NCBI GenBank assembly: GCA_022824225.1
Contig: JAJEAH010000069.1
Location: forward strand, 1-34,258
DNA length: 34,258 nucleotides
Direction: 5' to 3'
From: Chloroflexota bacterium
Lineage (GTDB): Bacteria; Chloroflexota; UBA11872; VXOZ01
The translations under genes were made by a program, and so were the position numbers. Of the stretch, positions 1 through 7,291 are shown piece by piece. Every line of letters begins with the position of its first letter. Within the stretch, counting starts at the first letter, position 1. Below the pieces are notes generated by a model that was not told the origin of the DNA, made no database searches, and worked only from the letters and a program-made list of their open reading frames with translations.

Positions 1-21
1 GCTGTCGCCTAAAACTGATGA

Positions 22-101
22 GCATTGTTCTCCCCGTTCGTGCTGAGCCCGCCTGTCCTGAGCTTGCCGAAGGGTCGAAGTATGAACGGGGAGAACAATG
101 C
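22..101. repeat. REP/MITE-like element with 18-bp perfect inverted ends
   Basis: Positions 22-39 (gcattgttctccccgttc) and 84-101 are perfect reverse complements. They flank a 44-bp loop containing the GTGCTGAGC..CTTGCCGAAGG..GTCGAAG motif that recurs at 1943, 4884 and 5291-5617. No coding sequence is needed to explain it. It looks like a non-autonomous palindromic interspersed element. Confidence 0.7.
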
Positions 102-127
102 GCCAGATGCCCCGACGTAAGCTTGCC

Positions 128-427
128 CTAGCTTGCCTCCGCCAGCGGCATGGGGGAAGCGCCGCTGTAGTGGACGCCGATGTCGCTGGCCATGGTCTGG
201 TCGTGCTGCCAGTCGGGCACGAGGCACCGGTACGGGCGCCGGAGCAGCACCTTCGGCTCGCCCTGCCACTGGGTAGCTGCCAGGGCGCGCTGCAAATTGA
301 CCTGCTGGTACTCCTCGGCATCGGCCAGCGACTTGTGCAACGAGTATCCGTCCGGATACGTGCGCCCCTCAGTGGCGCGCTTGCCCCACTCCACACACCA
401 CAACGCCTGTTCATCCCGCATCGGCAT
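128..427 (-). CDS. hypothetical protein, 99 aa
   Basis: This is a small soluble protein of unknown function. The ATG at 427 is preceded by AAAGGAGA about 9-10 nt upstream, which decides this start. The reading frame stays open further upstream, but that extension runs through an interspersed repeat at 471-496 and is not believable as protein. The sequence begins MPMRDEQALWCVEWGKRA and has a Trp/Tyr-rich, charged composition typical of a folded domain, including the segment RRPYRCLVPDWQHD near residue 75. There is no signal peptide or membrane segment. I do not recognise the family. It stands alone between repeats, with the next gene on the same strand ending at 646. Confidence 0.5.
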   Translation of the reverse strand: MPMRDEQALWCVEWGKRATEGRTYPDGYSLHKSLADAEEYQQVNLQRALAATQWQGEPKVLLRRPYRCLVPDWQHDQTMASDIGVHYSGASPMPLAEAS

Positions 428-470
428 CTTGGCAAGGTCTCCTTTCCTAGAAAAGAGAAGCAAAGTGTCC

Positions 471-496
471 GTCATTCCCGCGAAAGCGGGAATCCA
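471..496. repeat. REP-like palindrome GTCATTCC..GGAATCC
   Basis: The sequence gtcattcccg-cgaaag-cgggaatcca forms a short hairpin. The same family occurs at 5013-5038, 17601-17626 and 34097-34119. It lies in the 5' region of the small gene that starts at 427. Confidence 0.7.
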
Positions 497-645
497 TCTA
501 TAGCGCCTACAAATGCCGCTACACGCCCGAATTATATCCTCATGCACTCGCGTTCGCAAAAGCGGTTCGTCGCCCAATGTCTTCCTGTGATTGAGAGCAC
601 GCTAAGGGTGCGACCGTAATGCATCTCTTGGCCTATCGCTTCATG

Positions 646-1788
646 CTAGGGCACTACTGGCGAGAAAGTCTCTCTCAGCCAAGCGAGTACCCTTTCTAGA
701 GCAGCGCTGGCTTCCAGATGCACTATGCCGAATACCCATGTTCCATGCGAAAGCCATTGGGAAACAGCGTCCGCTTCCCGCAATACCCATTCAGAGGCAT
801 CTTCCAAGCGCTGCTGAAATTGCGCGAAAACACTCGAAGCTTCCTCCCACACCTGCATTGAGACAGCCTTTGACTCGTCCCAAGCTTCCTGCAATGGCGC
901 AAGTCCAACGCGCTGCTTCCACTCTGCGTCTAAGGTGTAGAACCGGTGCCCCACCAGAGCAAGACTCGCAAACGCCATTGGTAGGGTCATGTGGCTCAAG
1001 ACCGGCAAAAGTGGGGGAAAGACGATTGTCAAGCCGACCACGAGTCCTGCCACTACAATGGCGAGAGCGGCATTCTCTAGCACGTGCTGCGCGATCATGG
1101 AGTTCATCTCTGCTTGGCTCAGCTTGCCCTCTTGGTACAACAACCCGTACTCCATTACGGCGAACGTGAATTCCGTCGCGGCAACGACCAGGCTCACTCC
1201 TACCATGGATCCGGCCGTAAACTTTACGGCGCTTCTCACTGCCTCCGTGTTCAAGGCGGCTCGCGCCTGAGCGATTTCCTCCGCAGACATCGGCGCTGCG
1301 CCTCTAATGCGATTTAGCATCTTATCTTCGAAGATGCCGGCGGTGGCGCTATCACTTCCGCCCAGGCTTTGCGGTATGAAGTGACTCCAGTCGCGTGATG
1401 AGTGGAACTTCCGTAGCGCTTCCGACCCGCCCATGCGCACCTCCACCGGAATCGTCTCCCAGATCGACTGCGCCCCCACGAGATTCCGATACGCGCTGCC
1501 TGCGTTCCGATAATACCTGACCAAGTCCGGCGGTAGGTTATTGAAGTTCATGTTGTCCAGCCAATTCTTGGCGAACATGCCAGAGACCCAAAACGGCAGA
1601 GCACCGGTGCGAAGATACTGAAGCAGCAATGACTCCTGACTGTTGATCTCACGCTCTTCTTCCGCGACAACTTTCGACATGTCCTCTTGTTTAGAGTCAT
1701 CCGAGCCGCCACAGCCATAGGCCAGGATGCTAGCTCCCATCAAGAGAACTGCTTCCCTTCGGTGCAGCCCCGCCCTTGCTTGCTTCAT
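646..1788 (-). CDS. membrane/lipoprotein-like protein with HNH-like signature, 380 aa
   Basis: Function unknown. The ATG at 1788 has GCGAGG 9 nt upstream; another ATG three codons earlier sits too close to that SD. The N-terminus has an Arg pair, a hydrophobic stretch and then LAYGCGGSDD, which resembles a lipoprotein or Tat-like export signal with Cys 26 as candidate lipid anchor, although the -3 residue is atypical. Residues about 133-160 read DWSHFIPQSLGGSD...NR, the spacing of an HNH/His-Me finger nuclease-like motif. Hydrophobic segments follow at about 190-212, 237-259 and 264-283, then an amphipathic helical C-terminus. An HNH-like motif beside membrane helices could suggest a toxin-like or envelope protein, but no immunity gene is adjacent. 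The family is not recognised; the motif assignment is an inference. Confidence 0.65.
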   Translation of the reverse strand: MKQARAGLHRREAVLLMGASILAYGCGGSDDSKQEDMSKVVAEEEREINSQESLLLQYLRTGALPFWVSGMFAKNWLDNMNFNNLPPDLVRYYRNAGSAYRNLVGAQSIWETIPVEVRMGGSEALRKFHSSRDWSHFIPQSLGGSDSATAGIFEDKMLNRIRGAAPMSAEEIAQARAALNTEAVRSAVKFTAGSMVGVSLVVAATEFTFAVMEYGLLYQEGKLSQAEMNSMIAQHVLENAALAIVVAGLVVGLTIVFPPLLPVLSHMTLPMAFASLALVGHRFYTLDAEWKQRVGLAPLQEAWDESKAVSMQVWEEASSVFAQFQQRLEDASEWVLREADAVSQWLSHGTWVFGIVHLEASAALERVLAWLRETFSPVVP

Positions 1789-1884
1789 TGGACACATCCT
1801 CGCTGTTACCTATGCGTTCGTTGACCTCAGACCCAACAGTTCTAGCCCCCGTAGTTTCCCAGCGGGAGATTCCAGCGTAACCCT

Positions 1885-1938
1885 AGAACCACCGCGTTAT
1901 CACCACTTTCCGCTCGGTGAAGATGCCAATCGCGCCGC
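1885..1938 (-). pseudogene. stray copy of mmsA 3' end
   Basis: The 39 bases 1885-1923 are identical to 2031-2069, the last codons of the adjacent mmsA. Read in the mmsA frame the copy encodes GAIGIFTERKVVITRWF and ends in its own TAG at the same position as the functional gene's stop. Homology fades into the repeat at 1943. It is either the tail of a lost second dehydrogenase gene or a short duplication scar. Confidence 0.75.
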
Positions 1939-1942
1939 AGGC

Positions 1943-1983
1943 CTGCCCGTTCGGCCTGAGCCTGTCGAAGGCTGGACGGGCAG
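1943..1983. repeat. REP-like element
   Basis: Inverted 8-bp ends (ctgcccgt/acgggcag) flank the TCGGCCTGAGCCTGTCGAAGG core of the same family as 22-101 and 5291-5617. It abuts the duplicated mmsA tail. Confidence 0.65.
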
Positions 1984-2028
1984 CGGGCATGCGATGGCGA
2001 GCAGAGAGTAGACAGGTGGCAACTCACG

Positions 2029-3531
2029 TCAGAACCACCGCGTTATCACCACTTTCCGCTCGGTGAAGAAGTCTATCGCATCCCGGCCTTGGCCGTGGAG
2101 GGTGCCGAAAAAAGACTCCTTCGCGCCGCTGAAGGGGAAGTAGGCCATGGGTGCGGCCACGCCCACGTTGATGCCGATGTTGCCGGTGGGGGCGCGGTAG
2201 CGGAACTCGCGGGCGGCGGCGCCGTCCTGGGTGAAGATGGACGCGGCGTTGCCGTAGCGCTGGTTCTCGATCAGGGTGATGGCGTCGTCCAGGGTGTCCA
2301 CGTGGAGCATGCTGAGCACCGGGCCGAAGATTTCGTCGGTGAAGACGGACATATCCGGCTGCACCTCATCGAAGATGGTCGCGCCGACAAACGCGCCATT
2401 GGCGTCCTGTTCTGCCGCGGCCTGGCGGCCGTCCAGGAGCAGGGCCGCGCCTTCAGCCACGCCGCGATCGATGTAGCCGAGAATGCGCTCCTTGGCGGAC
2501 TGGGAGATCACCGGGCCGAGTTCCACGCTCTCGTCCACGCCGTCGCCGACGGTCAGCGACCCGGCGGCCTTCACAATGGCGTCGCGCACGCGTTCGTGTC
2601 CCGCGCCCACGGTCACCACCACCGAACCCGCCAGGCAGCGCTGTCCGGCGGAGCCAAACGCCGAGTTGATCACGTTGCCCACGGTCTCATCCAGCGCGGC
2701 GTCAGGCATGACCACGATCACGTTCTTCGCGCCGCCCTGGGCCTGCACGCGCTTGCCCTGCTCGCCCGCACGGGCGTAGATGTACCTGGCCGTGGGCGTA
2801 GAGCCGACGAACGAGAGGCCGCGCACGTGCGGATTGTCCAGGAGCGCATCCACGGCGTCTTTCGACCCGTTTACCACGTTGATGACCCCGGGCGGGAAAC
2901 CGCATTGGTCAAGCTCTTCGAAGACCATTTGCATGCTGGTCGGCACCTGCTCCGACGGCTTGATGATGTAGGTATTGCCGCAGGCCACTGCGTAGGGCCA
3001 GAACCAGAACGGCACCATGAGCGGAAAGTTGAAGGGACACACCGCCGCAAACACGCCCAGCGGCTGGCGCACCACGTCTTCATCGATGCCTTTTGCGGCG
3101 CCGTCTTCCAGCCCGTAGCCCATGAGCAGCGAGGGAATGCCGCAGGCCACCTCCACGTTCTCGATTGCCCGCCGCACGGAACCCCGCGCGTCCTCCAGGG
3201 TCTTGCCGTGTTCCCGCGTGACGGCTTGGGCGAAGTCCTCGAAGCGCTCTTCCATGCGCGCCTTGACGGCAAAGAGCAGGCGGGACCGCTCCAAAGGCGG
3301 CGTGGCGCGCCAGGCGGGAAAGGCCGCGTGCGCCGCCGCTACCGCCGCGTCGGTGTCTTCTTTGGTGGAAAGCGGTACCTGGGCGATCACCTCGCCGTTG
3401 GCCGGATTGGTTACGTCCAGGTAGTTGTCGGACTGCGGCGTCACCCACGCGCCGTCCACGTAATTGCGAATCTTGGGTAGAGTGGCGCTCGCTGCGGCGC
3501 CGGGGTCGTGCCGGTTGTCTTGCGTTTGCAT
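2029..3531 (-). CDS. mmsA: methylmalonate-semialdehyde dehydrogenase (CoA-acylating), 500 aa
   Basis: This is an aldehyde dehydrogenase of the MmsA/IolA family. The family oxidises methylmalonate or malonate semialdehyde to propionyl-CoA or acetyl-CoA in valine and inositol catabolism. The ATG at 3531 follows AAGGA with 7 nt spacing; an upstream in-frame ATG at 3564 lacks an SD. Visible landmarks are the N-terminal IRNYVDGAWV, the PFNFPLMVPFWFWPYA segment characteristic of MmsA, the Rossmann-type SFVGSTPTARYIY, and the catalytic motif FGSAGQRCLAG with nucleophile Cys at about residue 299. The C-terminus FFTERKVVITRWF is typical of the family. Length matches the usual value of about 500 aa. 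The gene appears monocistronic. Its last codons are duplicated just downstream at 1885-1938. Confidence 0.93.
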   Translation of the reverse strand: MQTQDNRHDPGAAASATLPKIRNYVDGAWVTPQSDNYLDVTNPANGEVIAQVPLSTKEDTDAAVAAAHAAFPAWRATPPLERSRLLFAVKARMEERFEDFAQAVTREHGKTLEDARGSVRRAIENVEVACGIPSLLMGYGLEDGAAKGIDEDVVRQPLGVFAAVCPFNFPLMVPFWFWPYAVACGNTYIIKPSEQVPTSMQMVFEELDQCGFPPGVINVVNGSKDAVDALLDNPHVRGLSFVGSTPTARYIYARAGEQGKRVQAQGGAKNVIVVMPDAALDETVGNVINSAFGSAGQRCLAGSVVVTVGAGHERVRDAIVKAAGSLTVGDGVDESVELGPVISQSAKERILGYIDRGVAEGAALLLDGRQAAAEQDANGAFVGATIFDEVQPDMSVFTDEIFGPVLSMLHVDTLDDAITLIENQRYGNAASIFTQDGAAAREFRYRAPTGNIGINVGVAAPMAYFPFSGAKESFFGTLHGQGRDAIDFFTERKVVITRWF

Positions 3532-3599
3532 CAGTTGGTCCTTCAGTATCGTACGCCCGCGCATCCGCTGTGCGGGCCGGTTGGCGCTAGATGGTAGCC

Positions 3600-3605
3600 A
3601 TTATA
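3600..3605 (-). promoter_or_regulatory. candidate -10 box of mmsA promoter
   Basis: A perfect TATAAT lies on the minus strand about 70 nt before the mmsA start. The -35 region at 17-nt spacing (CGTCCA) is a poor match, so only the -10 is persuasive. Confidence 0.35.
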
Positions 3606-4103
3606 GTGTATGCGGCTGGGGGTGGACGGCCGGTGACGCGTGAACGAGCCACCGGCCGCGTCAAGTGGCGTCGGCTGGTCGGATTCGGTGAGAGGGCTGC
3701 GGGAGACGGCAGGACTAGCCGGTGATAGCAGGGAGGCGGGGTTGCCCGCTAGTCAAAGGGCGGAGGGTGGCAGTTTCCGATGCAGGGGACAAGCCGGGTG
3801 TGGCAATGGTTGTCCCTGCCCCTGGAGTTGCAAGGGCTTAGGCGAGGGGACAAGCCTCCGCCTCCGGTTGGGCAACCGGCAAATGGGCGAACTGAGTGCA
3901 GTACGGCTAGAGCGGGAGCGCCGCCGTGGGCCAATACGCTGCTGGCCCACGGGGCTAGCAGCCCGCCGCGGCCAAATGTGCGAATCCACGTGCGCCTACC
4001 CAGACAAGTGGACCAGCTACTTCCCGAAGCCGTTTCCACCCGGATGCCTGCGCCGCCACCGAAGAACGGAGGCATTGGTATTCAGCCAAGCAAGAGCGCT
4101 GCG
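3606..4103. other. intergenic region, no supported gene
   Basis: It holds a 9-bp inverted repeat (3627-3635 with 3650-3658) and two degenerate copies of the GGGGACAAGCC repeat near 3784 and 3846 that is intact at 28390 and 34046. Open frames here lack SD sequences and have shadow-like Arg/Pro/Ala composition. Confidence 0.5.
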
Positions 4104-4424
4104 CTACGCGTCGGACTTCTGCTGGGCGCTGTGCAGGGCGATGGCTTCTTCCAGCAGTTCCGAGTTCGACTTCGCCAACACCTGGATGTCGGCCAGGAGG
4201 ATGGGCGCGGAATCCGTCACTTTGCTCTCCACCCGGCGCTTCATCCTTCTCAAGGTGACGACTAAGATCACCACGATCACGGCGGTTACGGCTGCCAGCC
4301 CGGAAGCAAGCTGCGCGGCGCGTTCGCTGTCCGTGAGCGCAGCATCGGTAATGGACGCCACGAATATCAGCGCACACACCCAGGCGGTGGTGGTCAAGCC
4401 GCCATATGAACGTAAGAAGCTCAT
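4104..4424 (-). CDS. small two-helix membrane protein, 106 aa
   Basis: Unknown function. The ATG at 4424 is preceded by a very strong SD (GGAGGAGGAACGGAT). Two hydrophobic segments lie at about residues 13-28 and 41-57, the second rich in Val/Ile and followed by the basic stop-transfer RRMKRR. The remaining about 45 residues are a charged, probably helical cytoplasmic tail (ADIQVLAKSNSELLEEAIAL). This is the arrangement of many small bacterial inner-membrane proteins of unassigned role. It is isolated between two noncoding stretches, so context gives no hint. Confidence 0.6.
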   Translation of the reverse strand: MSFLRSYGGLTTTAWVCALIFVASITDAALTDSERAAQLASGLAAVTAVIVVILVVTLRRMKRRVESKVTDSAPILLADIQVLAKSNSELLEEAIALHSAQQKSDA

Positions 4425-4883
4425 ATCCGTTCCTCCTCCAAGAAGCTCGTGTCAGGGACGCTAGCTGCGCAAAGCCAGGGTTGAGAGGTCTCGACCCGGC
4501 GGCTCGGTTCAGGCCGCAAGACAAACGGCGCGGGCCGTAGCCGGCGCACGGTTGCCGCACACCGGAGCCGGCGTACGGCCGCGACGCGTCGTTCGCTGCG
4601 CCCGGCTGGCTTCGCCCCGCATGCCGGCGCTCGCTCCCCCCGGGCAGCGGCGGCGCCTTGCGGTCCACCCACAGTATACCGCCGAAAGCTGTGATGAGAG
4701 GGCGCGCTTGGCTCCGTAATCAGCAAAAAAGAGGCGGCGCGGCCTGTTTCTGCACCTAGCGAACGCGCGCTTGGTCCGAGCCACGCCAAGCCGTGCCGCG
4801 CGGCGTTTGCTCTCTGCCGCGCCCCCCGGCAGCGACCTCGCGCGTCAGAGGCTGTGCCCGCGTGTGTGGCGCACGCCGGTAGC

Positions 4884-4907
4884 GCTTCGACTAGGCTCAG
4901 CGCGAAC
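4884..4907. repeat. REP-like element, inverted orientation
   Basis: The sequence GCTTCGACTAGGCTCAGCGC followed by GAAC is the reverse complement of the GTTCG-CTGAGC-GTCGAAGC family seen at 5291-5617. Confidence 0.6.
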
Positions 4908-5012
4908 GGTCTTGTGCCCGCGTGCGGGGCGTACGCTCTTCGTCACGCTGATCCACGCCGTATAGCCCGGCCAGCGGACCGGCTGTACCCGCGTGCCCGG
5001 CGTACGCTTAAC

Positions 5013-5038
5013 GTCATTCCGAGCGAAGCGAGGAATCT
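5013..5038. repeat. REP-like palindrome GTCATTCC..GGAATCT
   Basis: This is the second copy of the GTCATTCC family (gtcattccgagcgaagcgag then gaatct), with a GCGAAGC centre. Confidence 0.6.
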
Positions 5039-5160
5039 AGTGGCCGTACCCGCGTGCGCTGCGGGAGACCCCCCAACAGTGTCGCACAGAAGCCGAAGGC
5101 CAGGATCAGACTGCCGCTACCTGGACTGTCAACCACGGTAGGGGCACGATAATTGGTACG

Positions 5161-5202
5161 CAATGGTGTAGAGGCACGACATGTCGTGCCCCTACACCAT
5201 TG
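5161..5202. repeat. 42-bp palindrome
   Basis: The arms 5161-5181 and 5182-5202 are reverse complements with a single mismatched pair. The centre, GGCACGACATGTCGTGCC, is the same as in the perfect palindrome at 28566-28593, so this is a dispersed palindromic element. Confidence 0.8.
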
Positions 5203-5290
5203 AGACAACGTTGCCATCGCGTAAGCAAGTCAGTTTCGCCAAACTTGCCGCAGTCTGAGCTCAACGCGACAGCATTGGCCCCCCAAGAAA

Positions 5291-5617
5291 CCGTTCGTGC
5301 TGAGCCAGTCGAAGCACCTGGATGCGCCTGGAAAGCGGTCGGGGCGAAGGCGCCTGCACAGGCAGGTACGGCGCGCGCCTCAAAACCGTTCGTGCTGAGC
5401 TTGTCGAAGCACCTGGACATGCCTGGTAGGCGGTCGAGGCGAGGGCGCCTGCGCAGGCAGGTACGGCGCGCGCCCCAAAACCGTTCGTGTTGAGCCAGTC
5501 GAAGCACCTGGACGCGCCTGGTAGGCGGTCGAGGCGAGGGTGCTTGCGCAGGCAGGTACGGCGCGCGCCTCAAAACCGTTCGTGCTGAGCTTGTCTAAGC
5601 ACCTTAACGCGCCTGCG
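5291..5617. repeat. 95-bp tandem repeat, about 3.4 copies, each carrying a REP core
   Basis: CCGTTCGTGCTGAGC (or a one-base variant) recurs at 5291, 5386, 5481 and 5576, an exact 95-bp period. Each unit continues with GTCGAAGCACCTGGA, a GCGGTCGAGGCGA segment and GCAGGTACGGCGCGCGCC. The last copy is partial and diverged. Units are not identical, so this is an aged array. Confidence 0.85.
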
Positions 5618-5724
5618 CGGCGACCGGGACGACGAAACGTATGCAGAAAGGTGCGGCGCGGCGCTCCCCTCTACAATAGAAGGAAGACACGCGCGCAGAC
5701 TCATATAGGAACAAGGAGACGCCG

Positions 5725-6165
5725 GTGACCGAATCCCTCGATGACATCAAGGAACGCTACGCAGCATTGGACATAGAATTGGAGGTGGCCGGCGAAGACG
5801 CCATCGATCCCGCCTACTTGCTCACGTTCCCCTACGACTACCCCGACGATCCCGCCGAAGTGGTCATCAAGACCCACGAGTTCACGGCGGTGTGTCCCTG
5901 GACGGGGCTGCCCGATACCGGTGAACTGACCATCGCGTACGTGCCGCGCGCGCAGTGCCTCGAGCTCAAGTCGCTCAAGTACTATCTGCTCACATACCGG
6001 CAGGTCGGCATCGTGCAGGAACACGCCGCGAACCGCATGCTCGCCGACCTGGTGCAAGCGTGCGCGCCTCGGACGATGACGGTGAGCTTGGATTACACGC
6101 CCCGGGGCGGGCTGCACACGGTGGTTTCCGTGCGGTATCCGCCCGAGGAAGCGGCTGCAGAATAG
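5725..6165 (+). CDS. queF: NADPH-dependent 7-cyano-7-deazaguanine (preQ0) reductase, 146 aa
   Basis: QueF reduces the nitrile of preQ0 to the amine preQ1 in queuosine biosynthesis (tRNA wobble modification, cytosol). The start is GTG at 5725, chosen for the AAGGAG 6 nt upstream. Key family features are visible: HEFTAVCPWTGLPD gives the catalytic Cys 57 that forms the thioimide and the proton-donating Asp 64, and ELKSLKYYLLTYR (residues 80-92) is the QueF substrate/NADPH motif. Its 146-aa length fits the short unimodular class. It is convergent with a YhhQ-type transporter for queuosine precursors, which supports the assignment. No other que genes lie in the window. Confidence 0.95.
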   Translation: MTESLDDIKERYAALDIELEVAGEDAIDPAYLLTFPYDYPDDPAEVVIKTHEFTAVCPWTGLPDTGELTIAYVPRAQCLELKSLKYYLLTYRQVGIVQEHAANRMLADLVQACAPRTMTVSLDYTPRGGLHTVVSVRYPPEEAAAE

Positions 6166-6238
6166 CGGCGCAGCGGGAGAACTGGCGGCCGGTTCCTAAC
6201 CCACAGCGCGAATGAGGCCCTGAAAAGGGCGCGAACGT

Positions 6239-6991
6239 TTACGCCTCCGCGGTTTCGGCCTTGTTGACCATTGTCTCCGGATCGCCGCCGAAGATACCGA
6301 AGGGATTCATCGATCGCGGCGCGTCGTACACATCCATGCGCTCGGTGCGCTTCAGCCAGCCCACCACCAGATACGTCAGCGGCGTGGCAATGATCTCATA
6401 GGCGGTCTTGGCCACCCACGCGAGCACCATGGCGCGGAAAACGTCCATGGCCGGCCACAGGCCGGAGATGCCGAACGCGATGCCGTAGAACATGACCGAA
6501 TCGACGCCCTGGCCCACGAACGTTGACGATATGGTGCGCAGCCACAAGTGTCGGCCCGCCGTGCGGTTCTTGAGCACCACCATCACCATGGCGTTGGCGA
6601 ATTCCCCCACCAGGTACGCCGCAAACGAGCCCGCCAAGACCCAGCCGGTAGCGCCGAGGACAGTCTGGTACGCAGCCTCGTCTTCCCAGAACGCCGCGCC
6701 CGGTATCGCGCCGCCCAACCAGAAGAAGAAGACCATGAGCAGATTGCAGGCAAACCCCAGCCAAATCACGCCGCGGGCCACCCGGAAACCGTAGACCTCC
6801 GTCAGAATATCGCTGAGGATGTAGCTCAGCGGGAAGCAGATGACAGAAACGGACACCACGAACCCAACGCTGCCCAGGAACTCGAACGGCAGATCGAAGA
6901 GGGAGAGCGGCTTGGTGGCGATGGTGTTGCTGACGAGGAGTATGGTGACCGCGAACGCGATGATGATGACCAGTTTGCCGGAAAACCGCAT
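6239..6991 (-). CDS. yhhQ: queuosine precursor transporter (YhhQ/VUT family), 250 aa
   Basis: Integral inner-membrane protein of the YhhQ family, known to import queuosine precursors such as preQ0/preQ1. The ATG at 6991 is chosen because AAGGAGG lies 11 nt upstream; an in-frame extension to 7114 is Cys/His-rich and runs through the promoter. About six hydrophobic segments are visible, with family motifs FPLSYILSDILTEVYGF (the conserved SDILTEVYG) and LWLRTISSTFVGQGVDSVMF (the T-S-T-x-x-G-Q-x-x-D-S block). Convergent queF encodes the next metabolic step. A good sigma-70-type promoter lies at 7046-7075. I saw no preQ1 riboswitch signature in the roughly 50-nt leader. Confidence 0.9.
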   Translation of the reverse strand: MRFSGKLVIIIAFAVTILLVSNTIATKPLSLFDLPFEFLGSVGFVVSVSVICFPLSYILSDILTEVYGFRVARGVIWLGFACNLLMVFFFWLGGAIPGAAFWEDEAAYQTVLGATGWVLAGSFAAYLVGEFANAMVMVVLKNRTAGRHLWLRTISSTFVGQGVDSVMFYGIAFGISGLWPAMDVFRAMVLAWVAKTAYEIIATPLTYLVVGWLKRTERMDVYDAPRSMNPFGIFGGDPETMVNKAETAEA

Positions 6992-7045
6992 TGACCCATT
7001 GCCTCCTTGGTGGCGGCAGCATGGTTTGCCAAACGTGCCGCAGGC

Positions 7046-7075
7046 AGTATAGTGCACAAGGCGCTGCCGGTTCAA
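7046..7075 (-). promoter_or_regulatory. sigma-70-like promoter of yhhQ
   Basis: On the minus strand TTGAAC (7075-7070) and TATACT (7051-7046) are separated by 18 nt, placing the transcript start near 7039, about 48 nt before the ATG. Confidence 0.55.
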
Positions 7076-7291
7076 GCCGTGAAGACCAGGCCATTTGCAG
7101 ACGCGGCTTTCCATCCGGGCCGCGTGTGGTCCGGCTGCAGCGTGAGCGCCTGCGAGCCGGGGCCTGGCTGAGGGAGCGGCACGTGTCAGCGGGCAGTGGG
7201 GCAGAGACGCCGGCGGCGGGTGCGAAGTAGTATGCTGGATACTCGTGACATACGGCTAGACTGGGTGTGAAGCAAATGGGGAGGCAATCGC

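Larger units (their letters stand above)
4853..5065. repeat. irregularly spaced direct repeats, core TGTGCCCGCGTG..GGCGTACGC
   Basis: Related 24-bp units begin at 4853, 4913 and 4984, with a degraded fourth near 5045, giving spacings of about 60-70 bp. REP-like elements at 4884-4907 and 5013-5038 lie between them. The spacers differ and the units are only imperfectly conserved. Confidence 0.5.
4425..5724. other. 1.3-kb noncoding, repeat-rich spacer
   Basis: This is a G/C-rich stretch built largely of repeats: a dispersed CCCGCGTG motif (4853-5065), REP-like elements at 4884-4907 and 5013-5038, a 42-bp palindrome (5161-5202) and a 95-bp tandem array (5291-5617). Open frames cross all of these without an SD and are judged spurious. 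A TACAAT at 5672-5677 could be a -10 box for queF. Confidence 0.65.

Noticed and set aside
98-619. 173-codon plus-strand frame
   Set aside because: It runs through two repeats and has no SD; the minus-strand gene 128-427 has a good SD and better composition.
2089-3480. 463-codon plus-strand open frame
   Set aside because: It is fully antisense to mmsA, which has clear catalytic motifs. The His/Gly/Val-rich product is a typical high-GC shadow.
4853-5617. CRISPR-like array
   Set aside because: Units are long, imperfect and partly palindromic. Spacers are not uniform or unique, and no cas genes are near.
5106-5728. open frames across the 95-bp repeats
   Set aside because: Several frames on both strands stay open simply because of base composition; no SD, and the units are not constrained as codons.
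6992-7045. preQ1 riboswitch upstream of yhhQ
   Set aside because: The leader has none of the conserved A-rich tail or CUA core of known preQ1 classes.
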